Assembly (NCBI GenBank): GCA_023663505.1
Contig: JAMPHH010000023.1
Location: 1-41,062, forward strand
DNA length: 41,062 nucleotides
Direction: 5' to 3'
Source of the DNA: Muribaculum sp.
Lineage (GTDB): Bacteria > Bacillota > Clostridia > Lachnospirales > Lachnospiraceae
The stretch's first letter is position 1; every line of letters starts with the position of its first letter. The position numbers and the translations under genes are program-made. Below, piece by piece: positions 32,686 to 40,851 of this stretch. The notes beneath the pieces are model-generated. The model saw nothing but the letters and a program-made list of their open reading frames with translations, had not been told where the DNA came from and ran no database searches.

Positions 32686-33399
32686 ATGCAGGATAAATAT
32701 AATTTGACCAATTTGGAGGAGCGTATCGGCTATCATTTTAAGAACAGCGCACTGCTTAAGCAGGCGCTCACACACAGCTCCTTTATAAATGAACAGAGGA
32801 TCAGACGGACAGAGGATTACGAGAGATTGGAATTTTTGGGAGATGCGGTGTTAGAGCTGGTGTCGAGTGAATTCCTTTTTCATGCGCATAGCGAGCTTCA
32901 GGAGGGGGAACTCACCAAGCTGCGCGCCTCCATGGTCTGTGAGCCTGCCTTGGCTTTCTGCGCGAGGGATCTGGAGATTGGGCAATTTATGCGGCTTGGC
33001 AGGGGAGAGGAGCTCACGGGCGGCAGGGAGAGGGAGAGCATCACCTCTGACGCTATGGAAGCTGTGATCGGGGCGCTCTATCTCGACGGGGGAATGGAGC
33101 CCGCCAAGAGCTTCATCAATCGGTTTATTTTATCGGATTTGGAGAATAAACAGCTTTTCTATGACAGTAAGAGCCATCTGCAGGAGCTGATACAGGGGAC
33201 GCTCAAGAAGGAATTGCATTATGAGCTCCTCGAGGAGAGCGGACCGGAGCATGATAAGGTCTTTACGGCGGAGGTTATAATGGAGGGGAAAAGTCTCGGC
33301 AAGGGATTAGGAAGGACGAAGAAGGCGGCGGAGCAACAGGCAGCGTATGAGGCATTGCTCCTTTTGAGGGAACAAGGGTATGTATTTAAAAAGCATTGA
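32686..33399 (+). CDS. rnc: Ribonuclease III
   Basis: The product is 237 residues from the ATG at 32686 (MQDKYNLTNLEERIGYHF), preceded by agagg; the frame is open upstream only through the hairpin region. The catalytic domain has the family motif ERLEFLGDAVLELV with its metal-binding acidic residues, the second site at SDAMEAVIGALYLDGG, and the C-terminal double-stranded RNA-binding domain (SHLQELIQGTLKKELHYELL...GKGLGRTKKAAEQQAAYEAL). It processes rRNA precursors and cleaves double-stranded RNA. Its end overlaps the smc start by 20 bases, so the two are translationally coupled. Confidence 0.97.
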   Translation: MQDKYNLTNLEERIGYHFKNSALLKQALTHSSFINEQRIRRTEDYERLEFLGDAVLELVSSEFLFHAHSELQEGELTKLRASMVCEPALAFCARDLEIGQFMRLGRGEELTGGRERESITSDAMEAVIGALYLDGGMEPAKSFINRFILSDLENKQLFYDSKSHLQELIQGTLKKELHYELLEESGPEHDKVFTAEVIMEGKSLGKGLGRTKKAAEQQAAYEALLLLREQGYVFKKH

Positions 33400-36300
33400 G
33401 GTACATGGTTTTAAATCGTTTGCAAATAAAATAGTGTTCCAGTTTCACAACGGCATCACGGGTATCGTGGGGCCTAACGGAAGCGGAAAGAGTAATGTGG
33501 CGGACGCCGTGCGTTGGGTGCTTGGAGAGCAGCGGATCAAGCAGCTGCGCGGTGCGAGTATGCAAGATGTCATTTTCTCGGGAACGGAAGCCCGAAAGCC
33601 CTTAAGCTATGCTTATGTTGCGATCACGTTGGACAACTCTGACCACCAGCTCACCGTTGACTATGACGAGGTGACTGTCGCGAGGAGAATCTATCGTTCC
33701 GGAGAAAGCGAATATCTGATCAACGGCACAATCTGCCGCTTGAAGGACGTGAACGAGCTGTTCTATGACACAGGTATCGGCAAGGAGGGCTATTCCATCA
33801 TCGGTCAGGGTCAGATTGACAAAATTCTGAGCGGTAAGCCCGAGGAGCGCAGGGAGCTTTTTGACGAGGCGGCGGGAATCGTGAAATTCAAACGCCGCAA
33901 GGCGGCCGCGCAGCAAAAGCTGGAGAACGAGCAGCAAAATCTTGTGCGTGTGACGGATATTCTCGCGGAGCTTGAGAAGCAGACGGGACCGCTCGAGAAG
34001 CAGTCGGAGACCGCCAAGGTATATCTGAGGAAAAAGGAGGAATTAAAGACACTTGATGTCAATGTATTCCTGTTGGAGAATGAACATATCAGGAAGGAGA
34101 CGGAGTCTGTCGGGGAGAAGTGTGATATCGCTGCAAAGGATCTTCAGGAGACCACAGAGAAATACGAGAGCATCAAGGTGGAATACGAGAGGATTCAGGG
34201 CGAGATAGAGCGTCTGGACGAGGCGATCGAGTCAGCACGGGAGAATCTGACGGACACGGGACTTCTGCGCGGCAAGCTTGAGGGCGAGATCAATGTCTTA
34301 AAGGAGCAGATCAATTCGGCAAAGGGCAGTGAGACCCACCTGACCAACAGACGGAATGCCCTGCAGGAGGAGATCAAGACCCACAATAAGGAAAAGCAGG
34401 GGATTCTGGAGGAAAAGCAGGGAATCGACAGCCAAGTGCAGGAGATCTCGGACACGGCGGGCTCCGTGAAGGCTGCCTTGGAGAAGGTTCAGACAGAGAT
34501 AGAGGAACTGAACGAGAAGATTGAGAGTGGCAAGAATGTCATTATCGGTGAGCTGAATCAACGCGCTGCCATCAAGTCCAAAATGAGCAGCTTTGACACG
34601 CTGATGGAGCAGGTGAATATCAGGAGGGCGGAGCTGAATTCCAGACTTCTGCGCGCCAAGTCGGACGAGGCGGAGCGCGAGGAACAGATCAAGCAGTTAG
34701 AGGCAGAGTTTGAGCGAATCACCGCAGAGATCGGTCAAATGAACGAGCGGGAGGCTGCGGCGAATCTGGAGCTGGGGGATATCCGCGTGAAGCTGACCAA
34801 TCTGGACGCCAAGCTGCGGGAGACTCAGGCAGCATATCATATGGAGCAGTCCAAGCTAGACGCTCTGACCAATCTGACGGAACGCTACGAGGGATATGGC
34901 GGCAGCGTCAAGAAGGTGATGGAGCAGAAGGAGAAGGAAAAGGGCATTATTGGCGTTGTGGCGGATATCATCAAGGTGGATAAAAAGTACGAGACTGCCA
35001 TTGAGACCGCGCTCGGGGGCAATATCCAGAATATTGTCACCGATGACGAGAACACTGCCAAGAAGATGATTCAATATCTAAAGCAGAATCGTTTGGGAAG
35101 GGCGACATTCCTGCCCCTCACAAGCATTACCAAGCCCCAAGAATTTAAGAACCCTGACTCCCTGAAGGAGAAGGGGGTGATCGGCATGGCTGACGAGCTG
35201 GTGGACATCGCAGATAAATACCGTAACGTGGCGAAATCCATGCTTGGGCGCATCGTGGTGGTTGACAATGTGGACAATGCCGTGAGGATTGCGAGAAAGT
35301 ACGATTATGGCATTCGTATGGTCACGTTGGAGGGAGAGCTTCTGGTGCCGGGCGGCGCGATCAGCGGCGGCGCCTTCAAGAATAACAGCAATCTATTGGG
35401 AAGGCGCAGGGAGATCGACGAGCTTGAAAAGAGCGTCAAGAAGTTAAAGAATTCAATTGATGACACCAATCAGGAGATCGCGGATACCAAGTCCGGAAGA
35501 AATAAGCTTCGCATGGATATCGAGACGTTGAAGGCGGATATTCAACGCAAATCCATTGAGCAGAACACTGCGAGACTGAATATTGAGCAGGCGAGAGAGC
35601 GAATGGAGGAGGAACAGGAGGGCGCCCAGAGCTTACGTTTAGAGGAGAAAGAGATAGCGACACAGATTCAGGATATCCAGAACAACAAAGAGGCGATTCA
35701 GCGGGAGCTTGCCGACAGTGAGAGCACGGAAAAGACCACTCAGGAGCAGATCGTGCTCTTTCAGAAGGAGGTTGAGGAGAAGCGCGCCGCGGAAGCCGAG
35801 GCAGCGGCACAGGTTGCCGAGTGGGATTTGAAGGTGGAGAGAATGCTGCAGACCCAGAGCTTCCAGCAGACCAATGTGGAGCGTATCAATGCGGAGATAG
35901 ACCGTTTTCAGGCAGAATTAGATGAGATCCTGCAGGCATTGGAGGATAATGCCAAGGCTGTGGAGGAGAAGCAGGGGCAGATTCAGGAGATTGAGCTGAC
36001 GATCTCCGCTTCCCATGAAGCGCAGAACGAATCGGAGATCAAGCTGAAGGAGGATACCGCCCGCAAGGAGGAGCTGTCCGCAAGCCAGAAGAATTTCTTT
36101 AAGAGCAGGGAGGAGCTGTCCGAGCGCATGACCTCTCTGGATAAGGAGGTATATCGTCTGAGCTCCCAGAAGGAAAAGCTCGAGGAATCGATCACCGCAC
36201 AGATCAATTATATGTGGGACGAATATGAGATCACGTTGAGCGACGCGGCGGCGATTCGAGACGAGAGTCTGACTGACCTCACCGTGATGAAACGGGACGT

Positions 36301-36940
36301 GGCAGCCCTGAAGGATCAGATCAAGCGTCTGGGTGACGTGAATGTGAATGCCATCGAGGATTACAAAAACCTGATGGAGAGATATACCTTCCTAAAGACT
36401 CAGCACGATGATCTGGTTGAGGCAGAGAAGACCTTGGAGGGTATCATTGAGGAATTGGATACCGCTATGCGCAAGCAGTTTACGGAGAAATTCGCAGAGA
36501 TCACCAAGGAGTTTGACAAGGTGTTCAAGGAGCTGTTCGGCGGCGGCAAGGGAACGCTTGAGCTGATGGAGGAGGAAGATATACTGGAGGCGGGTATCCG
36601 CATTATCGCACAGCCCCCCGGGAAAAAGCTGCAGAATATGATGCAGCTCTCCGGCGGAGAGAAGGCGTTGACTGCCATTGCGCTTTTATTTGCAATCCAG
36701 AATCTGAAGCCCTCACCTTTCTGTCTGTTGGACGAGATCGAGGCGGCGTTGGACGATTCCAACGTGGGGCGTTTTGCCAAATACTTACATAAGCTGACAA
36801 AGAACACACAGTTTATTGTCATCACGCACAGACGAGGAACGATGGAGCAGGTGGACAGGCTCTACGGTATCACGATGCAGGAGAAGGGAGTTTCCACTCT
36901 GGTGAGTGTGAATCTGATTGACAAGGAATTGGACGATTAA
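33380..36940 (+). CDS. smc: Chromosome segregation ATPase SMC
   Basis: The product is 1186 residues, normal for SMC. Walker A is GPNGSGKSN at residues 31-39; the C-terminal head has the signature LSGGEKALTAIALLFAI and Walker B FCLLDEIEAALDDSN. Two long coiled coils, rich in Glu, Lys and Gln, flank a hinge at about residues 515-680 (GIIGVVADIIKVDKKYETAIE...GGAISGGAF). It loads on DNA and compacts and separates chromosomes, with ScpA and ScpB, which are not in this window. The start at 33380 overlaps the end of rnc. ftsY follows after a 150-base gap filled by a repeat. Confidence 0.98.
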   Translation: MYLKSIEVHGFKSFANKIVFQFHNGITGIVGPNGSGKSNVADAVRWVLGEQRIKQLRGASMQDVIFSGTEARKPLSYAYVAITLDNSDHQLTVDYDEVTVARRIYRSGESEYLINGTICRLKDVNELFYDTGIGKEGYSIIGQGQIDKILSGKPEERRELFDEAAGIVKFKRRKAAAQQKLENEQQNLVRVTDILAELEKQTGPLEKQSETAKVYLRKKEELKTLDVNVFLLENEHIRKETESVGEKCDIAAKDLQETTEKYESIKVEYERIQGEIERLDEAIESARENLTDTGLLRGKLEGEINVLKEQINSAKGSETHLTNRRNALQEEIKTHNKEKQGILEEKQGIDSQVQEISDTAGSVKAALEKVQTEIEELNEKIESGKNVIIGELNQRAAIKSKMSSFDTLMEQVNIRRAELNSRLLRAKSDEAEREEQIKQLEAEFERITAEIGQMNEREAAANLELGDIRVKLTNLDAKLRETQAAYHMEQSKLDALTNLTERYEGYGGSVKKVMEQKEKEKGIIGVVADIIKVDKKYETAIETALGGNIQNIVTDDENTAKKMIQYLKQNRLGRATFLPLTSITKPQEFKNPDSLKEKGVIGMADELVDIADKYRNVAKSMLGRIVVVDNVDNAVRIARKYDYGIRMVTLEGELLVPGGAISGGAFKNNSNLLGRRREIDELEKSVKKLKNSIDDTNQEIADTKSGRNKLRMDIETLKADIQRKSIEQNTARLNIEQARERMEEEQEGAQSLRLEEKEIATQIQDIQNNKEAIQRELADSESTEKTTQEQIVLFQKEVEEKRAAEAEAAAQVAEWDLKVERMLQTQSFQQTNVERINAEIDRFQAELDEILQALEDNAKAVEEKQGQIQEIELTISASHEAQNESEIKLKEDTARKEELSASQKNFFKSREELSERMTSLDKEVYRLSSQKEKLEESITAQINYMWDEYEITLSDAAAIRDESLTDLTVMKRDVAALKDQIKRLGDVNVNAIEDYKNLMERYTFLKTQHDDLVEAEKTLEGIIEELDTAMRKQFTEKFAEITKEFDKVFKELFGGGKGTLELMEEEDILEAGIRIIAQPPGKKLQNMMQLSGGEKALTAIALLFAIQNLKPSPFCLLDEIEAALDDSNVGRFAKYLHKLTKNTQFIVITHRRGTMEQVDRLYGITMQEKGVSTLVSVNLIDKELDD

Positions 36941-36959
36941 GCAAAGTGACAGATGATTG

Positions 36960-37086
36960 GGTTGAAAAATAAATTTTTCAACCGGCAATTTGTGTCTGCG
37001 CGCTGCAAAGTCAAAAATGACTTGACACAAAGTTGCTTATGCGCAGCTTCAACATAGTTGAAGCTTGGGCAGCGCAGAAATGGGGA
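36960..37086. repeat. AT-rich hairpin/tail element between smc and ftsY
   Basis: The head is identical to the one at 17260 (GGTTGAAAAA/TTTTTCAACC with loop taaa). The tail is longer and differs: an outer stem ctgcgc/gcgcag closes it, enclosing GTCA/TGAC and the perfect GCTTCAAC/GTTGAAGC hairpin. It ends in aatggggatta right before ftsY, the same wording as at 17424. Confidence 0.85.
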
Positions 37087-37090
37087 TTAG

Positions 37091-38131
37091 ATGGGCGAGG
37101 ATATGGCAAGTGATGAGGTTAAGAGTGAGAAGAAGGGATTTTTCCAACGGTTAAAGGAGGGGCTTACCAAGACCCGCAACAATATCGTACAGGGAATCGA
37201 CTCTGTATTCAGCGGTTTTTCCTCTATTGACGATGATTTTTATGAGGAGCTTGAGGAGATCCTGATCATGGGGGACATTGGCGTCAACGCCACCAACGCG
37301 ATCATTGAAAGGCTGAAGACTCAGGTGCGGGAACAGCACATCAAGGAACCGGCGGACTGCAAGCAGCTCTTGGTGGACAATATCAAGGAGCAGATGCGGG
37401 TGGAGAGTCAGGCTTATGATTTTGAGCACAGGCAGTCCGTCATTATGGTGATCGGCGTCAACGGTGTGGGCAAGACCACCACTGTGGGAAAGCTTGCCGG
37501 CAAGTTAAAGAGCGAGGGCAGAAGGGTGCTGATCGCGGCGGCGGATACCTTCCGCGCGGCGGCGGGAGACCAGCTCGCGGAGTGGGCAAAGCGGGCAGAT
37601 GTTCCCATGGTCGGCGGAGTAGAGGGTGCAGACCCCGCAAGCGTGGTATATGACGCGGTGAATGCGGCAAAGGCGAGGGGCGTGGACGTGCTTCTGATCG
37701 ATACGGCAGGGCGGCTTCATAACAAGAAAAATCTCATGGAGGAGCTCAGAAAGATGAACCGTATCATTGACAGGGAATTTCCAAACGCACACAGGGAGAA
37801 TCTGATCGTGCTGGACGGCACCACGGGGCAGAATGCATTGGTGCAGGCGAGGGAGTTCGGAGATGTGGCGGAGCTCACGGGGATCGTGCTCACCAAGATG
37901 GACGGCACTGCAAAGGGCGGCATCGCTGTGGCAATCCAGTCGGAGCTGAGTGTTCCGGTGAAATATATTGGCGTCGGAGAGAGTATAGATGATTTGCAGA
38001 AATTCGATCCGGAGGAGTTCGTGAACGCGCTGTTTGATGTGGATATTTCTGAGGAGGGCGATTCCGATGCAGAGCATTCCGGTGCCGAGTATTTTAATAT
38101 CGATTATTCCGATATGAGATGGCCGGATTAG
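37091..38131 (+). CDS. ftsY: Signal recognition particle receptor FtsY
   Basis: The product is 346 residues; an ATG at 37103 (MASDEV) is an alternative start. A short charged N-terminus leads to the helical N domain (FSSIDDDFYEELEEILIMGDIG) and the GTPase domain: GVNGVGKTTTVGKLA near residue 122, AADTFRAAAGDQL, LIDTAGRLHNKKNLMEEL, LTKMDGTAKGG and KYIGVGESIDDLQKFDP. It docks ribosome-SRP complexes at the membrane. The acidic tail (EEGDSDAEHSGAEY) is unusual but not family-breaking. Following smc is a common order in Firmicutes. Confidence 0.97.
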   Translation: MGEDMASDEVKSEKKGFFQRLKEGLTKTRNNIVQGIDSVFSGFSSIDDDFYEELEEILIMGDIGVNATNAIIERLKTQVREQHIKEPADCKQLLVDNIKEQMRVESQAYDFEHRQSVIMVIGVNGVGKTTTVGKLAGKLKSEGRRVLIAAADTFRAAAGDQLAEWAKRADVPMVGGVEGADPASVVYDAVNAAKARGVDVLLIDTAGRLHNKKNLMEELRKMNRIIDREFPNAHRENLIVLDGTTGQNALVQAREFGDVAELTGIVLTKMDGTAKGGIAVAIQSELSVPVKYIGVGESIDDLQKFDPEEFVNALFDVDISEEGDSDAEHSGAEYFNIDYSDMRWPD

Positions 38132-38161
38132 GAAGCTTATCCTCGAGGAAACTATAACGAT

Positions 38162-39406
38162 ATGGAAAGGATTGTTGGGAAGATGGAAGAACAAATGTTG
38201 ACATTGGACAAATTTGAGGAAGCAAGTGAAATCGTAAAAAAGGTGACTTCGGAGACCAAGTTGGTTTACAGTGACTATTTCAGCAGGCAGACAGGGAACA
38301 GAGTCTATCTAAAGCCGGAAAATATGCAGTTTACGGGGGCATATAAGCTGCGGGGCGCTTATTATAAAATCAGTACCCTGACACAGGATGAGCGGGCTAA
38401 GGGACTGATCACCGCCTCGGCTGGCAACCACGCACAGGGAGTTGCCTATGCTGCCCAGTGCTTTGGCGTGAGAGCGACGATCGTGATGCCCACGACCACG
38501 CCGCTTATCAAGGTGAACCGCACCAAGAATTACGGTGCGGAGGTGGTTCTCTTTGGAGATGTGTATGACGAGGCATGTGCAAAGGCGTATGAGCTGGCGG
38601 AGGAGCATGGCTATACCTTCATACACCCCTTTGACGATCTGACGGTGGCTACGGGTCAGGGAACGATTGCCATGGAGATTTTTAAGGAGCTGCCTTTGGT
38701 GGACTATATTCTTGTACCTATTGGCGGCGGCGGACTTGCGACAGGAGTGTCAACCTTGGCAAAGCTTTTGAATCCCAAGATAAAGGTCATCGGTGTGGAG
38801 CCTGCGGGCGCAAACTGTATGCAGGAGTCTCTGAAAAACGGAAAAGTCACCACGCTGCCCAGTGTCAGCACCATTGCGGACGGCACGGCGGTCAAGACGC
38901 CGGGGGAGAAGCTGTTCCCATACCTTCAGGCAAATCTTGACGATATTGTCACTGTGGACGATGAGGAATTGGTGGTTGCTTTTCTGGATATGGTGGAGAA
39001 CCACAAGATGGTGGTGGAGAACTCGGGGCTGCTGACAGTGGCGGCATTAAAGCACCTGAAGATCTCTGACAAGAAGGTGGTGTCTATCCTGAGCGGCGGG
39101 AATATGGACGTGATCACGATGTCCTCCGTGGTACAGCAGGGGTTGATTATGCGGGATAGGATATTCACCGTATCCGTGCTGCTTCCTGACAAGCCCGGGG
39201 AGCTGTGCAGGGTGTCCGGCATCATTGCAGATGTCAACGGAAATGTCATCAAGCTTGAGCACAATCAGTTCGTATCCATTAACCGCAGCGCCGCGGTGGA
39301 GCTGCGCATCACACTGGAGGCGTTCGGGACAGAGCATAAGAAACAGATCATGGAGGCGTTGGAGAAGGAAGGATATAAGCCGAAGCTGGTGCGAACCAAT
39401 ATTTAA
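38162..39406 (+). CDS. ilvA: Threonine ammonia-lyase with C-terminal ACT domain
   Basis: The product is 414 residues; a start at 38183 is also possible. It deaminates threonine to 2-oxobutanoate, the first step to isoleucine. The PLP lysine is Lys62 in FTGAYKLRGAYYKI; SAGNHAQGVAYAA, PIGGGGLATGVSTLAKLL (the phosphate loop) and LSGGNMDVI are present. Residues about 330-414 form one ACT-like domain (LLPDKPGELCRVSGIIADVNGN). This length, with a single ACT domain, fits the short form found in many Gram-positives, some of them catabolic (TdcB-like), so the biosynthetic or degradative role is not certain. A 30-base gap after ftsY suggests one transcript. Confidence 0.92.
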   Translation: MERIVGKMEEQMLTLDKFEEASEIVKKVTSETKLVYSDYFSRQTGNRVYLKPENMQFTGAYKLRGAYYKISTLTQDERAKGLITASAGNHAQGVAYAAQCFGVRATIVMPTTTPLIKVNRTKNYGAEVVLFGDVYDEACAKAYELAEEHGYTFIHPFDDLTVATGQGTIAMEIFKELPLVDYILVPIGGGGLATGVSTLAKLLNPKIKVIGVEPAGANCMQESLKNGKVTTLPSVSTIADGTAVKTPGEKLFPYLQANLDDIVTVDDEELVVAFLDMVENHKMVVENSGLLTVAALKHLKISDKKVVSILSGGNMDVITMSSVVQQGLIMRDRIFTVSVLLPDKPGELCRVSGIIADVNGNVIKLEHNQFVSINRSAAVELRITLEAFGTEHKKQIMEALEKEGYKPKLVRTNI

Positions 39407-39419
39407 GGGGAGGTTTGCA

Positions 39420-39488
39420 TTGGGGCACGCTGACGTTTTTTCAATGGTCTTCATAGGAACCATAACCACCCGTCAGTTGGTCGAGTAA
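39420..39488 (+). other. Possible 22-codon open frame, perhaps a gene remnant
   Basis: A TTG at 39420 lies six bases after AAGGGGAGG, a very strong ribosome site, and begins LGHADVFSMVFIGTITTRQL before a stop at 39488. The segment ADVFSMVFIG...TTRQ loosely recalls a conserved stretch of cobalt-precorrin-3 methyltransferases, so it may be the remnant of a lost gene, or a small peptide, or chance. Confidence 0.25.
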
Positions 39489-39516
39489 AAAATAAGATAA
39501 AATTCGGGTAAAAAGG

Positions 39517-39553
39517 GAAAACCTGCAGATTTGGCTGCGGGTTTTTCTTTTTT
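39517..39553 (+). terminator. Terminator downstream of ilvA
   Basis: AAACCTGCAG (39519-39528) pairs with CTGCGGGTTT (39534-39543), with one G-U pair, around atttgg-like loop bases, and is followed by a T-rich tract. Confidence 0.87.
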
Positions 39554-39588
39554 TCGGGCATAATGAATGTATTAAGGACGGAGCGTCA

Positions 39589-39712
39589 GGTTGCAAAATA
39601 AGTCTGATGTTATTTTGCAATCGGCTGTTTGTTTCTGAGCGAGGGCAGATAGAGCTGATGACAGATGAGGGAATCGCAGATTGCGGAAAGGCAGATTGCG
39701 GAAAGGCAGATT
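39589..39712. repeat. Hairpin and 15-bp tandem repeat ahead of the YitT gene
   Basis: GGTTGCAAAATAA (39589-39601) pairs with TTATTTTGCAATC (39610-39622), a variant head of the AT-rich family. Further on, gcagattgcggaaag occurs twice in tandem (39676-39690, 39691-39705) and begins a third time (39706-39712). The same word closes the tail of the copy at 17260. With the terminator and the short frame this accounts for the 334-base gap. Confidence 0.82.
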
Positions 39713-39740
39713 GTTAATATGTTAAAAGAAGCGGTGAGGA

Positions 39741-40700
39741 ATGAGGATAATGGAAGCGGAAATGACAAGGGGATTGGAGAAAATGACTGAGGCGGACCGG
39801 ATAAAGCGGATCAAGCAGAGGGAGTTGAAGGATATTGACAAGAAAACGCCCCTGCGTCGGGTGTTGGATTATCTGTTGATGACGGTGGCGGCAGGGGTGT
39901 ATTCGGCGGGGGTCAGTCTCTGTCTTGACCCGAATTCCCTTGCGCCGGGCGGGGTGACGGGTATTTCTGTTATTTTGCACAAGGTGACGGGCTTGGAGAC
40001 GGGTACATGGATTCTGCTGTTAAATATTCCGATTTTGGCGGTGGGAATGTGGAAATTCGGCTTCCGCTTCATCATATCTACGATCTATTGTACTTTTTTG
40101 ACTTCACTGTTTACGAATCTGCTGGCGCCGATGGGCGCGCTGACGAACGATCTGTTTCTGGCGGCAGCCGTGGGCGGCGGGTTGATCGCGGTCGGCATGG
40201 GACTGGTGTTTAAGGCGGGGGCGACAACGGGCGGCATGGACATCGTGGTAAAGCTTCTGCGCCTGAAAATGCCCCATATGAAGACGGGTTCTCTGTTCTT
40301 GACCTTGGACGCGGCGGTTGTGACGGTGTCCGCATTGCTTTTTCGGAATGTGGAGCGGGCTCTTTACGCGGGCATGGCGATCTTTATCACCTCTATCGTA
40401 CTGGATCTGGTATTGTACGGGCGGGACGGCGCGATGCTGATCTACATCATCAGTGATCATCACGAGACAATCACCAAGCGTATCCTTGAGGAACTGGATA
40501 TCGGCGTGACCTATGTGAACGGGAGCGGCGCATACAGCGGCAGACAGAAGAATGTCATCATGTGCGTGATACGCAAGAATCTTTCCTTTAAGGCGGAGGA
40601 GATCGTGAAGGAGGAGGATCCAATGGCGTTTATGATTGTCACCAGCGCCACGGAGATCTACGGGGAGGGTTATAAAAATATATACAGCGAGAGACTGTGA
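39741..40700 (+). CDS. YitT family membrane protein (DUF161/DUF2179)
   Basis: The product is 319 residues from 39741; later starts at 39750 and 39783 are possible since the ribosome site is weak. The first 38 residues are charged and cytoplasmic. Five or so transmembrane helices follow (LLMTVAAGVYSAGVSLCL, WILLLNIPILAVGMWKFG, and others), with the family core GGVTGISVILHKVTG and GATTGGMDIVVKLL. The C-terminal 85 residues form the DUF2179 domain (ITKRILEELDIGVTYVNGSGAYSG, NVIMCVIRKN). The function of YitT proteins is not established; a transport role is inferred from topology. Confidence 0.93.
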   Translation: MRIMEAEMTRGLEKMTEADRIKRIKQRELKDIDKKTPLRRVLDYLLMTVAAGVYSAGVSLCLDPNSLAPGGVTGISVILHKVTGLETGTWILLLNIPILAVGMWKFGFRFIISTIYCTFLTSLFTNLLAPMGALTNDLFLAAAVGGGLIAVGMGLVFKAGATTGGMDIVVKLLRLKMPHMKTGSLFLTLDAAVVTVSALLFRNVERALYAGMAIFITSIVLDLVLYGRDGAMLIYIISDHHETITKRILEELDIGVTYVNGSGAYSGRQKNVIMCVIRKNLSFKAEEIVKEEDPMAFMIVTSATEIYGEGYKNIYSERL

Positions 40701-40759
40701 ATCATAAAGGGAATATATCATCAAACAACAGCTTTGAGGCGATGTGCTTTTGGCGAGAG

Positions 40760-40793
40760 CTGAAATTTTTGCGTATTGCCGCAAAAATTTCAG
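40760..40793. repeat. Perfect 14-bp hairpin after the YitT gene
   Basis: CTGAAATTTTTGCG (40760-40773) pairs perfectly with CGCAAAAATTTCAG (40780-40793) around tattgc. There is no following T run, so it is not a typical terminator. It may protect the transcript end or belong to the AT-rich hairpin family. Confidence 0.85.
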
Positions 40794-40816
40794 ATTAAAC
40801 TTGTGCAAAAATGCCT

Positions 40817-40845
40817 TTGACATTTTCTGCAAAAAAATCTATAAT
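40817..40845 (+). promoter_or_regulatory. Perfect consensus promoter, TTGACA-17-TATAAT
   Basis: TTGACA (40817-40822) and TATAAT (40840-40845) with an ideal 17-base spacer. No gene start follows within the window; the first thing transcribed is a terminator-like hairpin. Confidence 0.93.
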
Positions 40846-40851
40846 ACTTTT

